A stretch of 64,000 nucleotides of DNA from Podospora comata (lineage: Eukaryota > Ascomycota > Sordariomycetes > Sordariales > Podosporaceae): NCBI GenBank assembly GCA_017354895.1, contig CP071495.1:1285001-1349000 (forward strand), in the 5' to 3' direction. The position numbers were made by a program, and so were the translations under genes. Each line of letters starts with the position of its first letter. Position 1 is the first letter of the stretch. Positions 20,852 to 31,427 of this stretch are shown in pieces. The notes under the pieces were generated by a model, which worked only from the letters and a program-made list of their open reading frames with translations, had not been told where the DNA came from and searched no databases.

Positions 20852-23692
20852 TCAAAATCCAGCCACAACACTCAACCCCCTACCCACCGCCTTCACCACT
20901 CCCAAAACCGTAAGAACCCCCCTAACCAGCCACATCCCCACACATAACACCCCAAACACAAACACCACGGCGCCCACTCCAACCCAGACATCTTCCCACG
21001 TCGACTGCGCCAGCTCAAACCGCCTCCTCAGCTCCGACTCGCCGTCAAAAACCGGCTTGACCATCCCCCAGTGTGCTTCCACCAGTCCAACCACCAAGTT
21101 CAGCACCACAACCATCCAGCTCACCGCCTCTCTGCACACATTACCAACCTTCAAAGACCCCTCGAACCGCCTGACCCCCCCCTTGGTGACCGTTGGCGTG
21201 TTCCTGTCCCCCACTAGTGTAGTCTCCAAAGGGGCTAGATCTTGGCCTTGGTCATCCTGCCGATCCCCCTCCGGCTCCGCCGCGGCCTTGGCTTTCGCTT
21301 CCGCCCCACGGGGAAGTCGCCGATGCCGATCCGACATCGTTGTTGTTCCTTTGAACCATGCCGACGCCGACACCGGAACCGGTACCGTCCGTGTCCCGTC
21401 ACGAGACGTCGGCTCCTTTATCGGTAAGGCCTGTGACTCCGTCTTTGGGTCGTGAACGAGATGTGTGAGCGCTGCTCTGGCTGCTCCCCGTGCAATGGCG
21501 TGATCCAGCTCCTCGTCTGCTTCCTGAGCTGGTGACTGATGGTGTGGACGAGGACGGAGGGTAGAGGTGGACTTTGGCCAGGATGGGCTTCGGCTCTGAG
21601 TGTTTGCGGTGCCGCCTCCTTCCCCGTGTTTCTCCTTTCTCATCGTCTTGCGCATCTCCCTGGGCTCCGACTCCTCGGTGCCGTCGCCGTCGCCGTCCGG
21701 CTTGGCCGTCTTCTCTTCTGGTGTCTCTGGTCCTGGCTCCTCTGTCGCCAACGACGTAAAAGCGGTCTCTGGTTTTGGCTCTTCTGGTGTTGGCAGCAAG
21801 TCCCGAGCACTTGGTAGCACCGCCACCTCCAGTTCTGTAATGACTGTCGACGTAGCCACGGTCGTGAGAGTCTCGCTTTCTCCGTCGCTCGGCGAGTTGT
21901 TCGGTTGCGTGCCGAGAGGGAAAGCCGGTACCTCTAAACAGACGCTGCTGGGTGTCCGGGTCAGAGACCCCAGTGATGCGGGACTCGAGCCTTCCATGAT
22001 CATCGTCATCGGTGACCGAGGCCCGTCTCTCCACTCGTCGACTGGTTCGACGCAAGGACGGCCGTCCACGAGCGGGGGAGGCTGACCGCGTTCGGAGCCA
22101 GTAGTGGTGGTGATGGGTGTGTAGGCAAATCGGGGTTCCCGGTCGTTGTTCGTGCTGCTCGTTCCCCAGAGCCCTATGGCGGTTGTGTGAGCCGGGTTGC
22201 TCTCGTCGAGGCGGCTCAGATCGTCCAGCAGCCTGGCTGCCCAGAGATCCGCCGGCTTCACGTTTTCCAGCTCCAGGGGCTTGCTACTGGTGATCCTTGG
22301 GGGGATCTTGTTCCCCAGTAGACTGTAACGGAGCCAACGCTGTCTGAAGCTGCCCCGATCTGGTTGCTCCTCCGACTGGCCGTCGCCGGACTTGTTTGTA
22401 TCTGGGTGGCCCGAGGCTACACGACGAGGGACCGTTGGTGGAAGGCTGAAGCCACGCGACTTTGGTCTCGGGAGCGTGTGAGGCTTCAGCTTTGCCGTCT
22501 CTGAATTCCCATCCACCCTGTTGCGCGTCTGGTGATGGTGCTGGTGCCGGGTCGAGACGGCGGCCAGGTTGGTGTCTTCTGCTTGACGGACCGGACGGTT
22601 TGCTTGACTTGCCGTCACCGCCGTCGCCTTCCCTAAAAAAGGACCACGAGGTGAACCGGCGCTGACGGGTGTCCTATGGACCGTGGTTGCCTCGGTGTCC
22701 GAAGTATCGGGGGACATCACACTCCTCTGTGACTGCGGTATAGGGCTCAAGTCTGGCTCGGCCACGCAAGCCCAGGCTTCTCCCTCTTTCCGCCAGACTA
22801 CATTTCCGCCATGCTGGTTCAGCACTGTTCTGGCCGCCTCCTTTCTCCGCTCCGCCTTTTGGTGCTCCTTTCTGATCTGAGCCTCAGTTTTGGCAGCAAC
22901 ATATGCCTCGCGCGCATCCTGTGCTGTGTGGGCGAGTACTGCGAGATGGGAGTCTGTGGGAGAGGACACCGTTGCGTCTTCGGAGCTCGTGGTTGGAGTG
23001 ATGACATCCATGACGCCAGTGTGAGGGTTGATGCTAGTGACCCCAAGGAAGTCGCCGCTCTGCTTCAGAGTCCGTCGTTGCTGGCGAAGCTCTTGCTTTG
23101 CGAGGTAGATCTCCCTTGTATCGCCTGTAGACATCGTAGGCTGAGGTGTCGGGATATTGCTTTTCTTTGCCGTGGCGTTGCCGCGAGGTGCCCAGTCGCG
23201 CCGGTCTACCTCAACAGGATGAGGTTTGTCCTGCTTTAGGGCAGAGGTGTTGATCGTCAACCTCGGCAGCGATGAAGCAGGTTGCTTGCCCAAAGCGGCT
23301 CGCGTGCTCTGCGTCCGACGAGGAATCGGTATGGGCATGTTCCAGCGACTGGCCGGGATGATATCGGAGTCACGGGGACCTGTGACGCCGCTCGGGGCAC
23401 TACTTGCGGCCGGGACAGGTATACTGCTGCCTTTTTGTCCGTCTGCCGAGGACGAAGAGTTTCTTTTGTGTCGAATAGTTCCACCTCTCTCAGGGCGTTT
23501 ACTGGGACGAAGCTTGTTGAAGAAGCTTGACATGGACGTGGTGATGTTTCTCCTGCTCCCAGGTGGGGGGGACCCGTTCGAACGTCGAGGAGGCAGAGGC
23601 TTGACATCTTGACGATTATTCCGGTCGTCCAGTATTCGAAATGGGGAGGGCGACGGTGCCTGGGGCCGTCCCTGTCGCGAGGGGGCAGACAT
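20852..23692 (-). CDS. hypothetical disordered protein with C-terminal membrane segments
   Basis: Single exon, 946 residues, start ATG at 23692. I do not recognise the family. About 850 residues are Ser/Pro/Thr/Arg-rich and probably disordered, with a basic N-terminus (LPPRRSNGSPPPGSRR; FFNKLRPSKRPERGG) and a helical Ala/Lys/Arg-rich stretch (VLAHTAQDAREAYVAAK, then IRKEHQKAERRKEAARTV). The extreme C-terminus has two hydrophobic segments, WMVVVLNLVVGLVEAHWGMV and a longer VGVGAVVFVFGVLCVGMWLV, separated by about 35 polar residues, suggesting a membrane hairpin with the long N-terminal part cytosolic. The short N-terminal Arg-rich motif and tail anchoring would fit a cortical or nuclear-envelope scaffold, but that is a guess. 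Same strand as the Zn2Cys6 gene upstream. Confidence 0.75.
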   Translation of the reverse strand: MSAPSRQGRPQAPSPSPFRILDDRNNRQDVKPLPPRRSNGSPPPGSRRNITTSMSSFFNKLRPSKRPERGGTIRHKRNSSSSADGQKGSSIPVPAASSAPSGVTGPRDSDIIPASRWNMPIPIPRRTQSTRAALGKQPASSLPRLTINTSALKQDKPHPVEVDRRDWAPRGNATAKKSNIPTPQPTMSTGDTREIYLAKQELRQQRRTLKQSGDFLGVTSINPHTGVMDVITPTTSSEDATVSSPTDSHLAVLAHTAQDAREAYVAAKTEAQIRKEHQKAERRKEAARTVLNQHGGNVVWRKEGEAWACVAEPDLSPIPQSQRSVMSPDTSDTEATTVHRTPVSAGSPRGPFLGKATAVTASQANRPVRQAEDTNLAAVSTRHQHHHQTRNRVDGNSETAKLKPHTLPRPKSRGFSLPPTVPRRVASGHPDTNKSGDGQSEEQPDRGSFRQRWLRYSLLGNKIPPRITSSKPLELENVKPADLWAARLLDDLSRLDESNPAHTTAIGLWGTSSTNNDREPRFAYTPITTTTGSERGQPPPLVDGRPCVEPVDEWRDGPRSPMTMIMEGSSPASLGSLTRTPSSVCLEVPAFPLGTQPNNSPSDGESETLTTVATSTVITELEVAVLPSARDLLPTPEEPKPETAFTSLATEEPGPETPEEKTAKPDGDGDGTEESEPREMRKTMRKEKHGEGGGTANTQSRSPSWPKSTSTLRPRPHHQSPAQEADEELDHAIARGAARAALTHLVHDPKTESQALPIKEPTSRDGTRTVPVPVSASAWFKGTTTMSDRHRRLPRGAEAKAKAAAEPEGDRQDDQGQDLAPLETTLVGDRNTPTVTKGGVRRFEGSLKVGNVCREAVSWMVVVLNLVVGLVEAHWGMVKPVFDGESELRRRFELAQSTWEDVWVGVGAVVFVFGVLCVGMWLVRGVLTVLGVVKAVGRGLSVVAGF

Positions 23693-24540
23693 GTTGAATT
23701 CCGGGCAGTAGCTTGTGCAGAGATAATAATGCTCTCTCCCCGGGATGTGATGCTAGCGGTGCGGCTTTGGAGAGCACCGGCTCGATGAGTCGGATGTGGG
23801 ATAGGGTGAGGTGAGGTTGGAGGGTCAGTTCAGACAATCAGGTGGACAAACTGGGTACCGTCCAGGTTGCACCCAACCCACCCTCATGGCAAGAACAGAC
23901 GACAACCAGCAGGCAAGTGCCGGTTGTGATCCGGACACTCTCGATCCCGTCTCTCCAAGGTGACTTCCGTCTGGCTGTGCATATCTCCTTCCATCACAAG
24001 CATCGGGCCGGTGATGTCCTTCGTTCCTCCGGAACATGTCTCGGTGCTCAAGCCTAGCAGACCACTTGCCCATGATGTCGTGAAGGCTCACTCACAGCTG
24101 TGTCTTCCTAACAGGATTAGGAGCGTTCCATTGCTTGTGCTTTGCGTCTTGGGGTCAAACTAGTGCACCCCTTGTATGAGATAGACAGCACATGTAGTCT
24201 AGCACCGTGTGACAGGCGTCAGATTCACGGGTGCTGGCTTGGCGAGCGATCTCACCGCAGTGCCACGTCGTAGAGAATCTGTACCTAGATGTAAGTTAGA
24301 GGTACGGTAGTTTACCATGCCTTTACCGCTGTCACTTCTCACCGTCATGGCAGCTCCCTAAGGTGAGGTAAATCGTATATTCTACCTTGCAATTGTATCA
24401 TCTATACACATTTCCCCCTTCTCCCCCACCATATTTTCCCAACCCAGAATCTGCATTCCCCCCATTGATATAGACCCTATAATGCAATCCCAAAACTCTC
24501 AATAAGCATCAACCCTTTTCGCCCCTTCTCTCATCACCAC
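23693..24540. other. intergenic region
   Basis: Upstream of the 946-residue gene and downstream of the Zn2Cys6 gene. Small ORFs at 23825-24163 show no recognisable domain. Nothing else seen. Confidence 0.55.
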
Positions 24541-27108
24541 TCACCAACCCCCCCCCTGACTCCCACTCCAACTCCTCCCCCTCCCCTCAATAACCTCATT
24601 AAAACCCCCCTCCCCAATCCCCTCATTATCCTCCCCATCACCACCCCCCCCATCTCTATCCCCACCACCAACCAGCGCATCCCAAACCCTAGGCAAACCC
24701 CCAACCCCTCCGCTCAACTCCCTCGGAGCATCATACCACTTCCCCCCCTGTCCCCCCCGCGAATTAATCAACCCCATCCACCCCCCCTCCTCAATAACCT
24801 GCCTCTCTTGTTCAATCACCCCTTTGACAACCTCCTTCATTCCCATTCCCATTCCCATCCCCTCCCCGCTTTTGTTAGGCGTAGGACTCGTCCCCATGGT
24901 TGGCTGAGATGTCAGAATGCAAGGGTTTATATTCTCCACCAAGAGGTCGACAGCCTTGTTTTTGGTGATGTGGTTTGTTGTGTGCAGCGCTATGGTGTAC
25001 AGCGGGCCAGAGAGCAAAGTGTCGGTTGTTGGTTTGGGGTTGTTGTTGTCGTCGTCGTCGTCGTTGTTGTTGTTGTTGTTGTTGCTGTTATTGGTCGAAT
25101 CCTGCGCTGCTGTTGTTATCGGTACTACTGATGATAACACCGCCGCCGGGGGTGAGGGTTCTTTCTTGATGATGGTGATCACAGGGGCAGGGGCGGGGGC
25201 GGGTATTGGTGCCCCGGGGACGGGGACTGATATCTTGACTTGGGAGAAGGAGGAAGAGGAGGAGGAGAAGGAGGAGGAGTGAGTTAATGGACTTTGGTGT
25301 TTGCTGGTCATGGTGACCGTGGTAGACCGGGACCAGGGGCGCATTTTTTGACCTATCGGGCTAGTTGTCAAGCTGCGTGCCAAGGAGAGCATGTCATGCA
25401 AGAGAGATTCCCATTCCATTTCCTGCTCTGCATCCCCTTCCTCGTCGTCGGCTTCGATTATCCCTTGCTGGAGGGAGCTCAGACTTAAATTTGGGTGCGA
25501 GGTGCGAGGGGAGGGGGCAGCGGGTAGGGGGGTGGGAGGGGTGTAGCTGATTAAGAAGGGGTTGAGGGCCAGAGAGGGTGGGAACATGGGTGGTCGTTTT
25601 GGCGGGAGGGATGGTATCCTCGACACCAGAAACAAGGCTGTTTTGAAGTAGAGGAGGTCAAGAAGAAGAATGTACAGGTCTGGTGTGTTGGGCGCGATGG
25701 AGCCGAATCGGGCGAAGAACTCGGAGATGATAGGGCCGAGACGTTTTGCTCTGGCTCGGAGGCAGGCTGATTGGCGACCTTCGGGTCGGATGGTCGAGGC
25801 GGAGAGCTTGTGCAAAAAGGCCATGGTGTCGTGTTGGAAGGTGGCCATTAGTTTTCTGGCCTCCTTCGTGTCTGATATCACTGTTGGCCCCTCGGCCGTC
25901 AGGAGGCTCGCGCCGTCGTCGTATACCCTCGAGACGTACGACTTCTCCGAAACGACCGGGTGGATAGCTGTCGTGAAGAAACACGACGTGACTTCTAGCC
26001 GGGCAAATAACCGAATGATGTCGGGCATTTCCAATCCGTCTCTCTGATGACTCGTGCCTAGTGGTGGCCACACAAATATTGATGTGTCGGATAGGCAGTC
26101 GAAGACATTAAACGGCATGCTCTGTAATATTCGAAGACCATTGACAAGGTGAGTCACGGCCACCGAGTGCTTCGACCTGACGGTTTCGAGAAATATAAAC
26201 GCCAGACAGCAGATGAGTGTAATCCTGACCGAATCCGGACCCGTCGAACCGACATGTCGTTGCAGCTTTGCGATGGATTTGTTGTACTGCTGAATAACAA
26301 ACATCTCCAGTGCGTCGCGGGTGAAGCCGTCGAGGACCTTTTGGTCTGGAAACTGAGCCAACGTGTGAGCCGCCCCGAGGGCCACCACGGCGTGCTTGAC
26401 TGCTTCATCCTGACAGCAATTCGTCGATGGCGATGTCACCTTGTTCCAGAACACGGTATAATGAGACAGGTGCTGCGGCGTGCTCGGGTCAAACCACGTG
26501 GAAGAGTTGGAACGAAACCGGCCAAAGAAGCGTTTTTCCGTGTCAGTCCCGTCAATGTCAGCCGGCGCAATCCGGCGCATCGACCGTAACGCCTCGCTCC
26601 ATTGACACGCCTTTACGAATTCCACCTTGGCCAGCTCGGCAGTGCGTGTTGGGTCGGCAGGCGAGGACCGGTAGCGGGCGTAGGCCGAGCTGGAACCCTT
26701 GTCGTAGCCATCACACGTCCTCCCCGTCGACGTGCACCGAAGACAAGCTGGCTTCTCCTCTCCACACTTCACCCGACGGATCCTGTTCCCATCACGGTCA
26801 GAATCTTTTTCTTGCTGTGTCTCGTCATTACTCACTTGCTGTCGATCCTTGTCAGCCATTGAACCACAAAGTGTTCTTCTCAAAACCTACCAGGTGATGC
26901 AACCGGTCCTGACTTTTGGTCTGCTCGCTCTTGTCCGCTTCTTGATGTGACCCGAGGCTGTGGTGGTCGAAGCTGTTGTTGTCACTGATGATGTCGTTGG
27001 AGAATTCGTCGCCGATATCGAGGGGCTCGGATTGCTGCTTTTGGTATTTCCTCCTCCGGTCGTCTGTATATGAAGCGGCGGCGGCAATCTCTGCAGCCCC
27101 TCGGCCAT
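24541..27108 (-). CDS. Zn2Cys6 transcription factor with a 3-nt microexon
   Basis: Proposed exons: 27108-26891 (218 nt), 26838-26836 (3 nt, CAA) and 26782-24541 (2242 nt), total 820 residues. Intron 1 (52 bp) runs GTAGGT...GGCTGAC...GACAG and intron 2 (53 bp) runs GTGAGT...TTCTGAC...AACAG. With the microexon the cluster is canonical, Cys70-X2-Cys73-X6-Cys80-X6-Cys87-X2-Cys90-X6-Cys97 (RTGCITCKIRRVKC, then KPACLRC and GRTCDGY), after a basic KKRTRASRPKVR stretch. Without it Cys73-Lys74 becomes a single Trp. The middle region (about 180-480: FWNKVTSPSTNCCQDEAVKHAVVALGA in two parts, TRDALEMFVIQQYNKSI) matches the fungal-specific regulatory domain. The C-terminal third is low complexity, with Asn and Asp runs from a GTT/GTC repeat and a Gly/Trp-rich end. 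Target genes unknown. Confidence 0.85.
25037..25093. repeat. GTT/GTC trinucleotide repeat within the Zn2Cys6 gene
   Basis: A run of GTT, GTC then GTT triplets on the plus strand; the gene reads it as an Asn-Asp-Asn homopolymer tract in the disordered C-terminal region. Length variation here would not shift the frame. Confidence 0.85.
26836..26838 (-). other. predicted 3-nt microexon (CAA) of the Zn2Cys6 gene
   Basis: Read on the minus strand the local sequence is GATCGACAG-CAA-GTGAGT. A perfect acceptor abuts a perfect donor with three bases between. Those bases complete TGC (Cys73) and begin AAG (Lys74). The neighbouring introns each have a CTGAC branch site 10-25 nt before their AG. Confidence 0.75.
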
Positions 27109-27153
27109 AATGCTCGTGGTTCTCTCTCCCCCCTGGGTAATACCCGTGCTACT

Positions 27154-27205
27154 GTGTGTGTGTGTGTGTGTGTATGTGTGTGAGCGTGTGTGAGTGTGTG
27201 TGAAC
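27154..27205. repeat. TG-rich dinucleotide tract in the Zn2Cys6 leader
   Basis: Mostly TG units with CG and TA interruptions. Its position suggests it is transcribed in the 5' leader as a CA-rich tract, like those before LEU1 and the second F-box gene. Confidence 0.75.
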
Positions 27206-28123
27206 CAAAACCGAGATCATTCGGAGACAGGAAAAAAAAGAGGTCTTCCCCTCCCTTTTTGGATCTTTTTTGGTCGTGTTCCAGGGGCAATGTAATGGAA
27301 GCCAAGGTAAAGGGTAGGTAGGCAAGTGGACACCGACTGCTTGACACTAATCAATAACCGGGCATAGGTGCGCCCTCACAGATTCAGAACAAGCACACCC
27401 ACGCAACGGCACGCCGAGAAGCGAAGGAGGAGGTGATGTAGCGATAAAACAAAAACCCCCATGTACCCAGGTCTCCATACCTTACCCTCCTCAGATCTTG
27501 CATCATTTTTTGAAGGATAGTTGAAGTAGGAGAGGAAAAAAAGAACTGCCTGGGCCACCTTGGCCCCCCCGTTTCCTTCCACCACGCCGCCTTCTCACCC
27601 CATCTCACACACTCAGCTCGAATCCTCTTTTATTCTCTCCATCTTGTTTTTTGCCATCTCTCGCTTGTCCCAGATGGTCGACCGAGCCCCGGATCGACTC
27701 GAGACGCAAGGTCGAAATCGATGTCACTGAAGCCAAAAATGATGGGTTCACACATGTCGGCGGGCGGCCCAGTAGCCACATGGCAGCCCCCCCCCTCCCC
27801 CCCGGGCATCGCCGGCGACGTGCGTCAAGACAACTGCTATTGTATGCATGGAAGCATCCATCGAACTCTTACTAGACAGCAGGTTGTCAAGGCAATCGAG
27901 CAAACTACCTTTGAGCCCTCTGTCAGTTTGGGGCATGGCAGCAAGGGCTCTGACTAAGATGAAGTTTGAGAAGAAGCAGTCCGGCGGAGGTGGTCGATGG
28001 AGCAGAGGAGTTCTCGCTAAGAATAGCGGTACGGAATGTCGGTGCCTGGTGCCTGGGGAGTTGAGATGGTTGCATGGGCTTGCAGTTTTTCTGCCGGAGA
28101 GGAGTGCTGTGCTGTGGTGCTGA

Positions 28124-28155
28124 TGGTGGTGGTGGTGGTGGTGGTGGTGGTGGTG
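28124..28155. repeat. GGT trinucleotide microsatellite
   Basis: About ten uninterrupted GGT/TGG units in intergenic DNA. Confidence 0.85.
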
Positions 28156-29007
28156 TGCTCGCCCCGTGGCCCCATCATGGATATCTGACACTCTTCTGAA
28201 GAGCTGGGTATCCCTCTCGATCGGATCAGTTTCCCATCGACTGATTTGGCTGATCCCTTCCGTAAACTATCCACTGCCGGCGCGGCGGAGCATGGAGTTT
28301 CGGAAGGTGGTTAATTATTAGTGCATCACCGGAAGCGCTGCGACTCCAGCGTTCCCCGTCGTCCGCTATACCCCGAAGAGTTAGCAGCTCGGCTCGCTAA
28401 AACCCGCCCACGCGTCGAGCCACAGACCTCGGCCAAGCACCGGAGGGTGTGTCCAAAGACTCGCCGTTGCATCCTGTTTTTGGCATGGCTAAAGACTGAA
28501 GATGTCTGTCTGGTGGTGTTTTGGAATGTTTGTGTAACAGCGATGGTTAGATTAGGCAACACGAAAAGCAGCAGCCTCCAAGAATAGGCCCCAGGCATCG
28601 AGACATACAGAGAGGTCTCAGGTCGGGGTCCCCGGGCTTGCCTTGGAAAGCATCACCATTCCAAATCATCATCACCAATACAATCACTCAGTAGTCTCAA
28701 GAGCAGCGTGTGTTTGCATGCTGCCTACTCTAGAAACAACAACCTACACCCTACACGTGCAAAAGACGACCGGGGTTCACGACATCGGCCGTTGCGCCTT
28801 CGTCATGCCTCACCCTGCCATCGAAGAAGGACCGAAGGTGAGAGAGCAGAGGAAAGAGTATGGAAGCTACATCGCAGAAAGAGCCAACCCGCCAATCTTC
28901 AAAGCCAATCCCAACCTCCAACCAGAAAACCCCCAGGACGTCGGATAACAACCATCTGTCAGCATCCAACGGCAGTCAGTCTTACAAGATATCATCAAAC
29001 CACTATC

Positions 29008-30501
29008 ATGCAAGCATACACCCTCCCAACCCGCAGCTACCGCCGCGACGACAACACCACCGCTTCCGAGCCACCCCTCGACCTCCAGACCCCCTCCAGC
29101 GACTCTTATTACAGTAACAGGCGCTCAGCAACCCCCCTCCCCTTCATCCGCCACCACCGCAACCGCCGCCGTCTCAACGTCCCAAACACATTCGCCGGCC
29201 TCTAGGAAAAGGACCCGAATCGGTTTCCTCCTCCCTCGCAGCAAACCATTCGCAATGCCGGGTCCTCCCAGGAGAACCGCCCCGACAACAAGGAAAACAC
29301 CCCCTCCAACCTCCCGTCATATTACTCAACCTACTCCCTCCCCCGTAAACCCAGCCCCAGTCCCCCCCCGACAGAGCGAGTGAGATCTCCCTACCGCCAC
29401 AGAACCTTCTCTTTTGAATCCCCGCCTGCATCTCCAGAGCTGGTGGTGTACGCCAACCAAGGGGGGTTAGATCTCTCTTGTGCGTCCCCAAGGGATGATC
29501 CCGCCCGACATGGTATCAGCCACGCCCAAATCCGATCAGCATCATCCACCTACCCCTCCGACGAACGGGCCCAAAGTCCTGTCTCCCCGCCGTTGACGCT
29601 TGGGAGGAAAATATTGTCTAGTCTGGCGGGGTATGGATTCAGCGAGGCGGATTTTGATGCTGATGCTTCTTCGGAGGGGGAGGATGACGATGGAGTAGAG
29701 GAGGGGTTGTACCCCGGGGAGAAGAGGTTGAGCCGAGAGGAGGGGGAGATTGCAAGGGTTATATCCGCCGCGAAATCATCACCACCTGGGGTCCAGAGTC
29801 AGGTCTGGGGTGGGGCGGTCTTTAACTTTCCAGCACCGCCCGAGGAAGGGGAAAAGGAAGAGGACGAGGGTTTTGCTTTGCCGGCGCCGGAGTCACCTCT
29901 TCTTGTTGGGCTGGCGGTTGAGGACAGGATGGAACAGGAGGGAGCGGATGAGGATGCTTCCACGAGGTGTTTACCCAGGGTGAGCACTGCGTTTTCGGGG
30001 TTTGAAGGGGAGCATTCTTCTTTCGTACCGCCGCTGCAAGAAGAGGAGCAAGAGCATGTTTCTTTTGGGATGCAGTTGAGGGAGAGGATTAGTGGGCATT
30101 TTCGGAGGGGAAATGGTAATCATCATCATCATCATCATCATCATCGTCATCATCATCATCATTACAAGTCGGGCGGCTCGAGGGCTGGGGGTGGTGGTTG
30201 CGGGAAGGGTTTGGAACGGTTCAAGGAAGAAAGCTCAAAGACAAATGTTGGGACGGATGTGAAGAGGTGGTTTGTGAGGGGGCTCAAGGCGGGGAGGAAG
30301 GGGGTTAGGAGGGTTAAGAGGGGGTTGAATCATCATGGAGATGGCGACAAGGGGAGGGACGAGAAGATGAAAAGGGAGATGAGGCGGGTGGATGAGAAGC
30401 TTGAGAGGGAGAGGGGGAAGTTGAGGAAGAAGCCCGGGAGGGAGGGGAAGGGGAAGAAGAGGGAGGGTTTGAGGGGACGGATTTGGGGGTTATTGGTGTA
30501 G
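29008..30501 (+). CDS. hypothetical protein, reading frame interrupted by one TAG; gene model uncertain
   Basis: One plus-strand frame is open from the ATG at 29008 to the stop at 30499-30501 except for a single TAG at 29203-29205. The first part encodes 65 residues and the second 431. The downstream part has no early ATG, so it needs an upstream exon, an intron over the TAG, or read-through. It has a Ser/Pro-rich start, a conserved-looking GRKILSSLAGYGFSEADFD segment, an acidic stretch, a poly-His run from a CAT repeat, and a very basic C-terminus (DVKRWFVRGLKAGRKGVRR, then alternating Lys/Arg/Glu and GRIWGLLV). Possible fixes: an intron 29179-29241 with weak donor GTCCCA and strong acceptor CTCGCAG, or an upstream exon 28805-28837 (donor AAG|GTGAGA, phase 0) joined to an acceptor at 29205 or 29241, both also phase 0. 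I do not recognise the family. Confidence 0.5.
30121..30163. repeat. CAT trinucleotide repeat coding for poly-His
   Basis: About fourteen CAT triplets with one CGT, read in frame as a His-rich run in the hypothetical protein. Confidence 0.85.
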
Positions 30502-31427
30502 TTTTCTATCAGGTATCGGTTTGGTGATGCGGGTTGGGGTCTGGTGGTTAGATTAGGTATGGATTAGACGGCTTGGTGGTTTGGGGTTTGGAGACCGGGG
30601 TGATATATTCTGAGCATTATTACCGTCTTTTTCCTGGAGCCGTACAAAACGGTCAGAATAGAGGGCAACTCGAAACGGGTTTTCAACTTGTTCACTTGCA
30701 AAGAACTGTGCTTTGTCTCTCCGCCGAGATTTCGTCAGTCTGTATGTCTCGAAACCCCCTTTACACGACAGCAACCACACCCAAAGCTCGGTATTCTTTT
30801 GGGGACTTTTGTGTCAGGACTTGGTGTGATGATGTCTGAGTAAGATTCTTGTTAGAGACACATTCGGACCAGTCGGAAGGGACCCAAGTCGGTAGTTGAG
30901 GGGTTTGGTGTGTGTGTGTGTGTGGGCTAGGGAGGTGGGTACTTTCTGTGCAACGTTTTACTACTGCATGGGCAACTCAGGACGGCGAAACACGGAGCGT
31001 ACATTTTCGTCTACGGAGCGTGGATGTTGTTTTGAGGTTTTTGACGGGTGGGCGGCACAGTAAACGGTGCAAGTTGGATACCTTACCTGAGTACCTAGGT
31101 AGGGATAGGATGAATAGGGGAAGGGTTGGGATAGGTGAGTGCAGGGGCTTGACATTTATGGGTGAGGTGAGGGTACAACCCGTTTTGAGAAGACGGACAT
31201 ACAACCCACACTTGACGAACTACTTTTGATTCACAGAGAGCACTTCCAAATCACAGTCAAAGGTAGCTAAACGTGTCACCAATCTTGCATGTCACCAAAA
31301 TCAAGGCGTGGGATCTAATCCATTCCCTCAGCCAAGGTAGTAATAGAAATCTAACCGAACAATGTTCCCTCCCCTTCATTCCCAACCTTTGTCATTTCTT
31401 CTAGCTAACCTGCCGGCCCTTGAAAAT
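30502..31427. other. convergent intergenic region
   Basis: 3' flanks of the hypothetical plus-strand gene and of UBA1. It contains a TG run near 30907-30924 and a TACCTAGGTA palindrome at 31092-31101. No gene seen. Confidence 0.6.

Larger units (their letters stand above)
27109..29007. other. upstream region of the Zn2Cys6 gene
   Basis: About 1.9 kb. A GT/TG-rich tract at about 27154-27205 lies 45-95 nt before the Zn2Cys6 start, and a GGT trinucleotide repeat lies at about 28124-28155. A minus-strand frame at 27748-28191 has a poly-His run that simply translates the GGT repeat; a plus-strand frame near 28643-28948 contains a plausible mini-exon (ATG at 28805, donor at 28838) discussed under the next gene. 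No confident gene. Confidence 0.5.

Noticed and set aside
27748-28191. 147-codon minus-strand frame with a poly-His run
   Set aside because: The His run is a translation of the GGT microsatellite; no other support.
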